Shown here in pieces: positions 16,446 to 24,749 of a DNA stretch of 55,422 nt. The notes beneath the pieces are model-generated. The model searched no databases. It was given only the letters and a program-made list of their open reading frames with translations, and had not been told where the DNA came from. The translations under genes and the position numbers were made by a program. The stretch's first letter is position 1, and each line of letters opens with the position of its first letter. Source of the stretch: Comamonadaceae bacterium UBA4962 (lineage in GTDB: Bacteria > Pseudomonadota > Gammaproteobacteria > Burkholderiales > Burkholderiaceae_C); the NCBI GenBank assembly GCA_002397315.1, contig DHAE01000025.1:264992-320413 (forward strand), in the 5' to 3' direction.

Positions 16446-18108
16446 AGGCCTGCTGTCCTCCGACAGCGGCAAGGCGCTGCTGATCGGCGAGCAGCTGATC
16501 GCCGACGGCGTGGTCACGCCGGTGGTGATCGAGTACGCGCTGCACAAGCAGAAGATCGAGAACGCGCCGCTGGGCCGCCTGCTGATGGAGCTGGGCTTCA
16601 TCAGCGGCAAGGAGATCGCGCGCTACCTGTCGCACCAGCGCGGCATTCCGTTCGTGAACGTGGCCGATCTGCCTGCGCCCGATCCGGACGTGGCCGCGGC
16701 CTTCAACCGCAACGTCTGCCTGACCCACGCCTTCCTGCCGCTCCGGCGCGAGGGCGGCATGGTGGAGGTCGTCCTGGGCGACGCGATTCCCGCGGCCGTG
16801 GCCGAGGTGGTGGACCGCCGCACCGGCATGGGCGTGCGCTTCCTGCAGGGCGAATTCGACAAGGTGGCCCGCGCCACGCAGCAGCACTACTACTTTGCCG
16901 AGAACCCGGCGGACAAGCTGATCGCCAGCGAAGTGCGCCGGCTGGAGGCCGACGTGGACCGCGCCTACAGTCCGGCCCGCCTGCTCGACTACGTGCTGCA
17001 CCTGGGCGTGCGCGAACGCGCCACCGACATCCACATCGCCCCCACCGCGAACAGCAGCACGGTGCTGATGCGCATCGACGGCGTGATGCGCCCGATGTTC
17101 GCGCTCTCGCGCGCGCTCGACCGGCTGGTGAGCTTCGTCAAGCTGCAGGCCGAGATGGACGCGAGCGAGCAGCGTCTGCCGCAGGACGGCAGCTTCACCG
17201 CCACGGTGCTCGAGGCCGCCTACACGGTGCGCGTCTCCACGCTCATCTCCGAGCAGGGCGAGCGCATGGTGATGCGGCTGCTGCCGGAGCGCGGCGACCT
17301 CGACAAGCTGGAGGACCTGGGCTTCCTGCCCGAGGACGTGCAGCAGATGACGCGGGTGTTCGCGCGGCCGCACGGCCTGATCCTGATCACCGGCCCCACG
17401 GGCTCGGGCAAGAGCACCACGCTGCACGCCGCGCTGCGGATGCAGCCGGTGGTGGAGCGCAACGTGGTCACCGTGGAAGACCCGGTGGAGTACCGCGTGC
17501 CCGTGGCCTGCCAGACCGAGGTGAACCGGCGCGCGGGCTACGACTTCTCGACCGCGATGCGGCACTTCCTGCGCCACGATCCGGACATCATCCTGGTCGG
17601 CGAAATCCGCGACGGCGAGACCGCGCGCGCCGCGCTGGACGCGGCCTCCACCGGCCACCTGGTGCTCTCGACGCTGCACGTGGGCGGGATTTTCGGCGTG
17701 GTGCCCCGGCTCAAGCTGCTCGGCGTGGATGCCGACAGCATCGCCGAGAACCTGGTCGCCGTGATCAACCAGCGCCTGGTGCGCCGCATCTGCCCCGATT
17801 GCCGGACCGAGCGCGACGCGACCGAGGCCGAGCAGCATTGGCTGGGCCGGCCGCAGGCGCGGCTCTTTCATGGCACGGGCTGCAGGCACTGCCGCGGCAC
17901 GGGCTTCCTGGGGCGCCTGCCGGTCTACGAAATGATGATCGTGCAGCGCGAACTGGCCGACGCGATCGCCGCCGACGCGCCGCGCGGCACGCTGCGCGAG
18001 ATCGCCGAGCGCGGCGGCCTGCGGCCGATCCTGGACCTCTCGCGCCGCCGCGTGCTGGCCGGCGAAACCACGGTCGAGGAAATCGAGCGCGCCGTGGGCG
18101 GCTACTGA
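16411..18108 (+). CDS. mshE: MshE/GspE-type extension ATPase
   Basis: Cytoplasmic assembly ATPase, 565 residues. Residues 24-47 and 53-76 form two 24-residue repeats with a 5-residue spacer, matching the MshEN c-di-GMP-binding layout (LxG...G...L...Q), but the Arg expected at position one is Leu24 and Pro53. Walker A GPTGSGKST lies near residue 327, followed by VTVEDPVEYRV, Walker B DPDIILVGEIRDGETA, TGHLVLSTLH, and a four-Cys zinc site (ICPDC and CRHCRG). The ATG has GGAGAAG upstream and overlaps the end of the previous gene. It should power pilin polymerisation together with the MshG platform protein encoded next; no PilT-like retraction ATPase is present in the operon. Confidence 0.92.
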   Translation: MQPPFPAPALTEGLLSSDSGKALLIGEQLIADGVVTPVVIEYALHKQKIENAPLGRLLMELGFISGKEIARYLSHQRGIPFVNVADLPAPDPDVAAAFNRNVCLTHAFLPLRREGGMVEVVLGDAIPAAVAEVVDRRTGMGVRFLQGEFDKVARATQQHYYFAENPADKLIASEVRRLEADVDRAYSPARLLDYVLHLGVRERATDIHIAPTANSSTVLMRIDGVMRPMFALSRALDRLVSFVKLQAEMDASEQRLPQDGSFTATVLEAAYTVRVSTLISEQGERMVMRLLPERGDLDKLEDLGFLPEDVQQMTRVFARPHGLILITGPTGSGKSTTLHAALRMQPVVERNVVTVEDPVEYRVPVACQTEVNRRAGYDFSTAMRHFLRHDPDIILVGEIRDGETARAALDAASTGHLVLSTLHVGGIFGVVPRLKLLGVDADSIAENLVAVINQRLVRRICPDCRTERDATEAEQHWLGRPQARLFHGTGCRHCRGTGFLGRLPVYEMMIVQRELADAIAADAPRGTLREIAERGGLRPILDLSRRRVLAGETTVEEIERAVGGY

Positions 18109-18124
18109 AAAAAGCAGGCGAGCC

Positions 18125-19396
18125 ATGGCCAAGATGCGTCTCTACTACTACCGCGTGCTGATGCCGCACGGCGCCCTCAAGCAGGGCCTGCTGCAACTGC
18201 TCGTGGAACGCGACCACTCCGCGCGCCTGCGCATCGAGCAGGACACGGAAGGCACCGTGCTCACGCTGCGGCGCCTGCCGGGATGGATGCTGGACGTGGC
18301 CGGCGGCCTGCGCCGCCTGGCCGGCCGCGGGCTGCGCCTGGAGGATCTGGCCGGCCTGCTGCGCGACCTGAGCCTGATGCTGGCCGCCGGCGTGCCGGCG
18401 ATCGAGGCGCTGCGCACGCTGGTGGAAGAGGGCGGGCAGACCGGCAACCATGCCGCCGGCCGCGTCGCCAAGCGGCTGGCCGACGACCTGATGAGCGGCA
18501 TCCCGATGGCCGCGGCCTTCGAGCGCCAGCCCGACGTGTTCCCCGAGACGGTGCGCAACCTGGTGGCCATCGGCGACCAGTCCGGCACGCTCGACCGCAT
18601 GCTGGCCGAGGCGGCGGACCACGTGGAGCGGGTGGTGTCGATCCGGCGGGACATCCGCACCGCGATGATCTACCCGATCTTCGTCTTCGCGACCATCTTC
18701 GCGGTGGCGGCCTTCTGGGTCTACTACGTCGTGCCCAACATGGCGCGGCTCTTCCGCCAGCTCAACGCCAAGCTGCCGCCCATCACCGAAGGGCTGGTGC
18801 GCTTTTCCGATGCGCTCGCGGAACACGCGCTGGCGGCGGTGCTGGTCACGGCGCTGCTCGCGGCGGGCATCGCCTACCTGTTCCTGCGCGTGCCCCGCGC
18901 CAAGGCGGCACTGCACGAGGTGCTGCACCGGCTGCCCGTCACCCGGGTGCTGATGACGGCCTCCGGCATGGCGCACCTGACCGAACACCTGGCGATCCTG
19001 GTGCGCGCCGGGCTGGAGTTCGTCTCCTGCCTCGACATCCTGGAGCGCTCCACGCGCGACCGCTACTACCGCCGCCGGCTGCGGCGCGTGCGCGAATCGG
19101 TGGCGCGCGGCGAGCGCATCTCCCTGGCCATGCGGCGCGTGGGCGGCTTTCCGCCCATGGCCGTGCGCATGATCGCCGTGGGCGAGGAGTCCGGCAGCCT
19201 GGACAAGCAGCTCACTCACCTGGCGCTGGAATACCGCAAGCGGCTCGACACGCTCATCCAGTCGCTGTCGGAAATCATCAAGCCCGCCATCATCCTGGTG
19301 GCCGGCGGGCTGTTCATCTTCCTCATCGTGGCACTGCTGCTGCCGGTCTACGACCTCGTGCAGCAATCGGTGCAGCAATCGCTCGGAGCGCGCTGA
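18125..19396 (+). CDS. mshG: MshG/GspF-type inner-membrane platform protein
   Basis: A 423-residue polytopic protein of the GspF/PilC/MshG family. It has the two tandem cytoplasmic helical domains of the family: the first around LRLEDLAGLLRDLSLMLAAG, with IGDQSGTLDRMLAEAADHVE, and the second around MAHLTEHLAILVRAGLEF, with IAVGEESGSLDKQL. Transmembrane segments are seen at IYPIFVFATIFAVAAFWVYYV, around ALAAVLVTALLAAGIAYLFL, and the C-terminal IILVAGGLFIFLIVALLLPV. It starts 16 bases after mshE and its stop overlaps the next gene's ATG. It is the likely rotor or scaffold on which pilins are extracted from the membrane. Confidence 0.92.
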   Translation: MAKMRLYYYRVLMPHGALKQGLLQLLVERDHSARLRIEQDTEGTVLTLRRLPGWMLDVAGGLRRLAGRGLRLEDLAGLLRDLSLMLAAGVPAIEALRTLVEEGGQTGNHAAGRVAKRLADDLMSGIPMAAAFERQPDVFPETVRNLVAIGDQSGTLDRMLAEAADHVERVVSIRRDIRTAMIYPIFVFATIFAVAAFWVYYVVPNMARLFRQLNAKLPPITEGLVRFSDALAEHALAAVLVTALLAAGIAYLFLRVPRAKAALHEVLHRLPVTRVLMTASGMAHLTEHLAILVRAGLEFVSCLDILERSTRDRYYRRRLRRVRESVARGERISLAMRRVGGFPPMAVRMIAVGEESGSLDKQLTHLALEYRKRLDTLIQSLSEIIKPAIILVAGGLFIFLIVALLLPVYDLVQQSVQQSLGAR

Positions 19397-21693
19397 TGCT
19401 GCCCGCGCGCCGTCGCCGCCATCCTGCCCCTGCGCTCGGCCGCCGCGAGCGCGGCCTGGGCATGCTCGAATCCATGCTGCTGCTCTTGGTGGTGACGGGC
19501 GCGCTGGTGGCCGGGGCGATCGCGATCAAGGCCCGCCAGGCGTCGATCGCGGCCGAGGACGAGATGGCGGCGCTGACGCAGGCCGACCGCTTCCTCGCGA
19601 GCTTCGTGGCAGCCTACAACCGGCTGCCCTGCCCGGCGACCGGCGACGATGGGCTGGAGAACTGCGCCTCCGGCGCGCAGAAGGGCAGGCTGCCGTACCG
19701 CACGCTGGGCCTGGAAGGTTCGATGGCCGCAGCGGGCGTGGGGCAACTCGCCTATGAAGTGCAGCGCGGCGCGGTGGATCTGGCCCAGGCCGCGACCGGC
19801 AACAACGCCTTCGAGCCGATCGACTTCGGCGGCGATACCTACAGCGCCCGCCGCGCGCTCGGCAATTCCGGCACGACGGCCGACTTCTGCCAGGCCCTGG
19901 CCAGCGCCTCCGGTGCCGCGGTGCAGTCTTCCCACGCCCGCGTGGGCTCCATGGCCGATGGCTACCCCGTGGCATACGCCCTGGCCCATCCTGGCCGCAA
20001 GGATGCCGACGGCGACGGCCAGCTCTTCGACCAACTCAACGCCGGCACGGTCGCGTCGATGGAGTTGCCCAGCGCCGGATCCGTCCTGGCCAGCTACGAC
20101 GACCGGGTGGTCGCACGGACTTACGACGGCCTGGCGCGCATGCTCGATTGCGGCCGGCTGATGGCCTCGCTGGACGTCATGTCGCTGGCCGCCGAAGTCA
20201 CCGAGGAGGTCGATTCCCAGAAGACATGGACCGTGGTGACTGCCAGCCTCATCACGGGCGTCAATGCGGTGAAGGCCATCGTCAGCGGTGTGAAGATCGC
20301 CATCGGCTTCGGCAACATGGCGACGGCCACGACCTACATGACCACCGCCAGCGGCCTGCTGGCCACCGCCATCGGGACCTGCGTGGTCCTGGTGGGCTGC
20401 GCGGAAATCCCCCATGCCGCGGCGTCGGTCGCTGCGGCCGGTGTCGCGATTGCGGCGTCGGCGGTGGCCATCGGGCTCAATGCCGCAGCACTCGCATCCT
20501 CTTTGGTGGCTACCGGCATCGGCATCGCCGCGTCGATCGAAGCGGGCAAGGAAACGCAGCCGGTGGCGATGGACATGTCAGCCTCGGTCACTGCGGCGGA
20601 TGACGCACGGAAGGAAGCCCGAAAATGGAAGGCAGACGCGCTGGCCAACCTGACCAAGGCGAACTCCGACAGAGACACTGCTGCGGCGAAGCGCGACACG
20701 GACGAGAAGGCGCTCTATGACGTGGCCCACAGCGTCATCACTGAAGCGAACAACAAGGGCTCGCCCAACAAGGGAACGACCAGCACGACCGCGTACGACA
20801 GCGATCTGGCCGCCGTCAAGGACAAGGCGAAGGCATGGCTTCTGGCCGGGCAGAACTACGAGAAGGCCAAGGACGCGCTCGAACAGGCCCGGAAGGCCCA
20901 GACGGGCACCAACACCGACACGGCGCAGAACGATGCGGCCATCGCGGCACTGCAGGCGCAGATCGATGCGGAGACGGATCCTGCCAAGAAGGCCGAGCTG
21001 CAGAAGGCACTGGAGAACCTGCGTGCCCAGCGCAACACGGGCGACAATTCCGCGCAGATCCAGCGCCTCAGCCAGCAGATCGAGGAAGTGAAAAGCCAGA
21101 TCGAGGATCTGGACCGGCAGATCGGCGTCGAAACCGACCCGGAAAGGAAGGCTTCGCTGCAGGAGCGACGCAAACTCCTCCAGGACCAGAAGGACGCGCT
21201 CGGCTCGCAGCTCGCAGGCCTGTCCGTGACGGTGGCATCGGCCCAGGCCAACAAGGACGCGGCAGAGGCAGCGTTCAAGGCCGCCAGGACGGCTCTCGAC
21301 TCTGCCCGGGACAGTGCCGCCGACAAGTTCAAGGCCTTGCCGTACGTCGTGCGTGAATGCACCAAGAAAGTCGTGGACAAGAAGGAGGTGGAGACCTGCA
21401 CTGACGTGAGCTATACCTTCAATGGCCGCCAGCGCGTGCTCGATAAGCTCAACGACCTCTATGACACCGGCCGAGGCTCGTACATCGTGTGGTGGAGCAA
21501 GAACGAGGTCGCCGTATCCGCGCAGCAGTCGTACGACAAGAGCGTGCAGCAGGAATCCGACGCCGAGTCCCGGTACACGCAGTTGCTCGCCCTCTCCACC
21601 GGCCAGTCCGCTGGCCCGGCCAAGCTCAATCAGGTCTGGACAGGTGCGGCGGACATTCTGAAGCGCGTGGACCAGCGGGGAGGCATCCGATGA
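19396..21693 (+). CDS. Giant pseudopilin with hydrophobic domain and long coiled coil
   Basis: A 765-residue pseudopilin, several times the usual size. A basic leader ends at RRERG, then LGMLESMLLLLVVTGALV with Glu at +5. The pilin-like head (to ~residue 255) has the shared motifs NRLPCP, GRLPYRTLGL, DFCQALA, DADGDGQLFD and YDDRVV. Residues ~280-387 are an Ala/Gly-rich hydrophobic region (for example AAASVAAAGVAIAASAVAIG). Residues ~500-648 are a charged coiled coil with an internal duplication (QIDAETDPAKKAELQ and QIGVETDPERKASLQ, 53 residues apart). A Cys-containing end segment (VRECTKKV, VETCTDVSY) and a C-terminal helix follow. The part beyond ~20550 is visibly less GC-biased than its neighbours. 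No known protein of this architecture comes to mind; a tip adhesin or membrane-interacting component is possible. Confidence 0.85.
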   Translation: MLPARRRRHPAPALGRRERGLGMLESMLLLLVVTGALVAGAIAIKARQASIAAEDEMAALTQADRFLASFVAAYNRLPCPATGDDGLENCASGAQKGRLPYRTLGLEGSMAAAGVGQLAYEVQRGAVDLAQAATGNNAFEPIDFGGDTYSARRALGNSGTTADFCQALASASGAAVQSSHARVGSMADGYPVAYALAHPGRKDADGDGQLFDQLNAGTVASMELPSAGSVLASYDDRVVARTYDGLARMLDCGRLMASLDVMSLAAEVTEEVDSQKTWTVVTASLITGVNAVKAIVSGVKIAIGFGNMATATTYMTTASGLLATAIGTCVVLVGCAEIPHAAASVAAAGVAIAASAVAIGLNAAALASSLVATGIGIAASIEAGKETQPVAMDMSASVTAADDARKEARKWKADALANLTKANSDRDTAAAKRDTDEKALYDVAHSVITEANNKGSPNKGTTSTTAYDSDLAAVKDKAKAWLLAGQNYEKAKDALEQARKAQTGTNTDTAQNDAAIAALQAQIDAETDPAKKAELQKALENLRAQRNTGDNSAQIQRLSQQIEEVKSQIEDLDRQIGVETDPERKASLQERRKLLQDQKDALGSQLAGLSVTVASAQANKDAAEAAFKAARTALDSARDSAADKFKALPYVVRECTKKVVDKKEVETCTDVSYTFNGRQRVLDKLNDLYDTGRGSYIVWWSKNEVAVSAQQSYDKSVQQESDAESRYTQLLALSTGQSAGPAKLNQVWTGAADILKRVDQRGGIR

Positions 21694-22784
21694 CATACCA
21701 GGCACGGCGCCGGAGCGCCGGCTTTTCCGTGGTGGAACTGACCGTTGCCCTGGCGGTGGTGGGCGTGGCAGGGCTGGCCGCTTGGCAGTTGCTGCCTGCC
21801 AGCCGCGGCGTGGCGGAGGGCGATCAGCCGCAACAGCGTGTGCGCCAGGCGCAGGATGCGGTCGAGGGCTTCGCGCTGCGCAGCGCCCGGCTGCCCTGTC
21901 CGGCGCCCGTCGCCGGGGATGGCCGCGAGGTTTGCGGCGCGAACATGCTGGGCGAACTGCCCTGGCGGACCCTGGGGCTGCCGCGCGCCGATGCGCCGCT
22001 GCGCTACGGCGTCTACCGCACGTCCGCGGTCGATCTGGCCACCGCCACGGCGAAATTCTCACCGCACCTGCCGCCCGCTCCCTCGGTGGCGGGCTATGTG
22101 CCGGCTCAGGTCAACGGCCTCGACTTCTGTCAGGCGCTGCGCCTGGCCATCGCTGCTCCCGGCGGGCTGGAGGCGGGTGGTGTTCCGGTGGCCTATGCGG
22201 TCGCCGATGCCGGTGCCGACCGGGTCTTCAACCTGCCCTACACCGCCACCTTCCCGCTGCCCGGCACAGCCGCCACGCCGGAGTTCGACGACCGCGTCGC
22301 GGCCACCGGGCTGGGCGAGCTGTCCACGCGGCTCTCCTGCGTGACCCGGCTGGGAGAAGCCCAGGCCGCGGCGCGTTCCGCCTATGCGGCGTTCGACATC
22401 CACCGCGATGCAGAGATGTTCGACCGCTTCCGCGGCTTCGCCTACCAGGTGCGTATCACCAATACGAAATTCGCGATAGCCACCGTATCCCTGGCGTCGC
22501 TCGACATGTTGAACGCCATCGCCACGACGGCCAGCGCCATCTCGCTGGCGGCCAACAGCACGGGGGCGCTCGCCCCTTCGATCGCAGGCGGGGTCTTCGC
22601 CATCGGCGCCGCAGGCGCTTCTTTGGGGGTCGCCAGCACGCAGCTTGCGCTTGCCATCGTGGCGGAGGCCAAGGCCGGCAAGCAGGCCAATGGCTCGGCA
22701 TTGGTGAAAGCACGGCTGCTCGCTGAGCGCGATGCCGCCGTCACCACGGCCGCGCAGCAAGACACCAAGGGGTTGCTGCCATGA
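21690..22784 (+). CDS. Extended pseudopilin of the RLPCP family (second)
   Basis: A 364-residue pseudopilin. The leader MTYQARRRSAG is followed by FSVVELTVALAVVGVAGLAA with Glu at +5. The head carries ARLPCP, GELPWRTLGL, YGVYR, LDFCQALRLA and FDDRVA; the DxDGD loop is degenerate (DAGADRVFN). After LSCVTRL comes a helical stretch and an Ala/Gly-rich hydrophobic segment, residues ~261-327 (IAGGVFAIGAAGASLGVAST), then a short charged tail. ATG 21690 overlaps the previous stop. The same head-plus-hydrophobic-tail plan is seen in the flanking genes, so the three are probably parts of one tip complex. Confidence 0.83.
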   Translation: MTYQARRRSAGFSVVELTVALAVVGVAGLAAWQLLPASRGVAEGDQPQQRVRQAQDAVEGFALRSARLPCPAPVAGDGREVCGANMLGELPWRTLGLPRADAPLRYGVYRTSAVDLATATAKFSPHLPPAPSVAGYVPAQVNGLDFCQALRLAIAAPGGLEAGGVPVAYAVADAGADRVFNLPYTATFPLPGTAATPEFDDRVAATGLGELSTRLSCVTRLGEAQAAARSAYAAFDIHRDAEMFDRFRGFAYQVRITNTKFAIATVSLASLDMLNAIATTASAISLAANSTGALAPSIAGGVFAIGAAGASLGVASTQLALAIVAEAKAGKQANGSALVKARLLAERDAAVTTAAQQDTKGLLP

Positions 22785-23992
22785 CGATGACGTGCCATCG
22801 TTCGGGGCGCCGCCGCCAGGCGGGCTTCACCCTGGTGGAGCTGGGTGTCTCGCTGGTGCTGCTGGGGCTCATGGCTCTGGCCTTCGTGGCCTACTGGCGC
22901 ACGTCGGCCCAGGAGAAGGCCACCATCGCGGATCGCGATCTGCTCGCGGTGACCGAGCGCGCCGTGGTCGGATTCGCCCATGCCCGCTTCCGCCTTCCCT
23001 GTCCGGCCAGCGACCATGCCGGCGACGAAGACTGCACCGGCGGACGGCAGGTCGGTTTCCTGCCCTGGCGCACGCTGGGCGTTGCCGATGCGCGCGCCGG
23101 CCGACTGCTGTATGGCGCGTACCGCGCGGCCGATGCGGCCCAGCCCTGGCTCGACATGGATCTGGCGCAGTCCAAGGACCGCCTGCGCCCCTCGTTCACC
23201 GTCGGCCTGCCGCCCGTGCTGCCGGAAACGCCGCTGGCGCTCAATCCGGCCAACGCGAACCTGCTGGACTTCTGCTATGCGCTGACCCTGGCCTCCAATG
23301 CGCCTGCCAATGCGGCGGCCCTGGGCGTGGTCGATGCCAATGCGGCGGCGGTGCGCCGCGCGGTCGCCTTCACGGTCGCCGCGCCGGGTCTGCTGGATGC
23401 GGACGGTGACCGCAACCCCTTCGATGGCAGGCAGGCCAGCGCGTCCACCGCGCTCCCCACCTTCGACGCTGCCAACCGTACCGTCGCGGCCGATTACGAC
23501 GACCGCGTACTGGCCGTGCCTTTCAATGCGCTGTTCGCCCAGATGCAGTGCGGCCAGGCGCTGTCGGCCGTCAGCCATTCACACGTCAATGCAGCGACGG
23601 CCGCCGTCTCCCTGCAGCAAGCGCTCATCAACTACAAGCGGCAACTGGAAATCGCGGAACTGGTGGCCGGCGCGGGCGTGGCGTCCGCTACGGCCGGCGT
23701 TCTCAGCGCCTCGGCCGGGCTCGCCACCGCTGTGGCCGGATCGGCCAATGCGGTGGCTTTCACCATCCTCACCTACGGCACGGCCTCGGCCGTGCTCGCC
23801 CCCGCCGTGGCCGCCGTCGTTTCGAATACCGCGGCCGTCGTGGCGTCGACCGCTACGCTGGCGCTGTCGATTGCGTCCCAGGTGGAGGCAAAGAGCCGCG
23901 TCACCCAGGTGGCTCCGCTGGTCACCGACAGTGCCGCACTGGCCTTGGACATCGACTCCGACGCCCGCACCGCAGACAACCTGGGTTTCTGA
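22781..23992 (+). CDS. Extended pseudopilin of the RLPCP family (third)
   Basis: A 403-residue pseudopilin. MTMTCHRSGRRRQAG is followed by FTLVELGVSLVLLGLMALAF with Glu at +5. The head has FRLPCP, GFLPWRTLGV, YGAYRA, LLDFCYALTLA, DADGDRNPFD and YDDRVLAV, ending near QMQCGQAL. A helical linker then leads to a ~75-residue hydrophobic Ala/Val/Gly region (residues ~292-367, for example AGVASATAGVLSASAGLATA) and a short acidic tail. ATG 22781 overlaps the previous stop. The tail is long enough for a hydrophobic hairpin, which is unusual for a pseudopilin that already has an N-terminal membrane helix. Confidence 0.83.
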   Translation: MTMTCHRSGRRRQAGFTLVELGVSLVLLGLMALAFVAYWRTSAQEKATIADRDLLAVTERAVVGFAHARFRLPCPASDHAGDEDCTGGRQVGFLPWRTLGVADARAGRLLYGAYRAADAAQPWLDMDLAQSKDRLRPSFTVGLPPVLPETPLALNPANANLLDFCYALTLASNAPANAAALGVVDANAAAVRRAVAFTVAAPGLLDADGDRNPFDGRQASASTALPTFDAANRTVAADYDDRVLAVPFNALFAQMQCGQALSAVSHSHVNAATAAVSLQQALINYKRQLEIAELVAGAGVASATAGVLSASAGLATAVAGSANAVAFTILTYGTASAVLAPAVAAVVSNTAAVVASTATLALSIASQVEAKSRVTQVAPLVTDSAALALDIDSDARTADNLGF

Positions 23993-23995
23993 TAC

Positions 23996-24727
23996 ATGCG
24001 CTTTTCTCACCTTCGCCGCCCCATTCCTGCCCGCACCGGTGCGCATGCGGCCTCGCAACGCGGCTTCAGCATGCTGGAGCTGTCGATCTCGCTGGTCGTG
24101 ATCGGCCTGATCGTCGGCGCCGTCGCCATCGGTCGCGATCTGCAGCGCAACGCCAGCTACCAGCGCATCTCCTCCAGCTTCGTGCAGGGCTGGCTGATGG
24201 CCTACGACGCCTACGTCGCGGGCACCGGCATCGTGCCCGGCGATTCGGCCACCGCGCCCACCGGGCTGGTGAACGGCAACACGAACGAGCTGTGCGGCAA
24301 TGCGCTGCAGGGCGTCTTCCTGGCCGCCGGCATCCGCCTGCCGCAGGGCCGTACCGAAGGCCAGGCGGACCGCTACGCCTACCTGGATTCCAACGGCAAC
24401 CCGCAGGAAGTGCAGGTCTGCTTCCAGAACGTGAACTGGGCCGAACCAGGCTCCGCGGTCGGCGCCTACTTGGCGCGCCCGCGCAATGTGATGGTGCTCA
24501 AGAGCATGACCCCCGCGCTCGCCTCGCTGCTGGATGCGCAGATCGACGGCAATGCGGATGCGCGCTTCGGCCGCATGCGCGAAAACTCCCAGGCCGCCCA
24601 GGTGGCCGTGGTGGCCGGCGTGCCCTGGAGCGTCGATGAGCGCATGGCCTTCGGCAGCACGGCCGCCACCACGCTCGACGAAAGCCAGGTGGCCGTGGTC
24701 ACCGGCTGGGTGCTGATGAACCGCTGA
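23996..24727 (+). CDS. Type IV prepilin-like protein C (last gene of the operon)
   Basis: A 243-residue prepilin. A 23-residue basic leader ends at SQRG, followed by FSMLELSISLVVIGLIVGAV with Glu at +5. It matches the two prepilins at the operon start in RDLQRNASY, GIVPGDSATAP, GLVNG, RTEGQADRYAYLDSNGN, EVQVCFQN, and RNVMVLKSMTPALA. It therefore belongs to the same paralogous family but is separated from them by 16 kb, which suggests a specialised (minor) subunit. Two cysteines (ELCG, QVCF) remain. It starts four bases after the preceding stop and is followed only by a small hairpin and a convergent gene. Confidence 0.86.
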   Translation: MRFSHLRRPIPARTGAHAASQRGFSMLELSISLVVIGLIVGAVAIGRDLQRNASYQRISSSFVQGWLMAYDAYVAGTGIVPGDSATAPTGLVNGNTNELCGNALQGVFLAAGIRLPQGRTEGQADRYAYLDSNGNPQEVQVCFQNVNWAEPGSAVGAYLARPRNVMVLKSMTPALASLLDAQIDGNADARFGRMRENSQAAQVAVVAGVPWSVDERMAFGSTAATTLDESQVAVVTGWVLMNR

Positions 24728-24748
24728 CCGCCTACGCGCCGAAGGCGG
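24728..24748. terminator. Hairpin between convergent genes
   Basis: CCGCCT and AGGCGG arms separated by a nine-base loop fill the 22-base gap between the end of the pilus operon and the end of the convergent oxidoreductase gene. There is no T-rich tract on either side, so intrinsic termination is uncertain. Confidence 0.35.
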
Positions 24749-24749
24749 A

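Noticed and set aside
19396..21693. The giant pseudopilin as a fusion or sequencing artefact
   Set aside because: The frame is intact over 765 codons, start and stop overlap the neighbours as elsewhere in the operon, and the next two genes have the same head-plus-hydrophobic-tail design.
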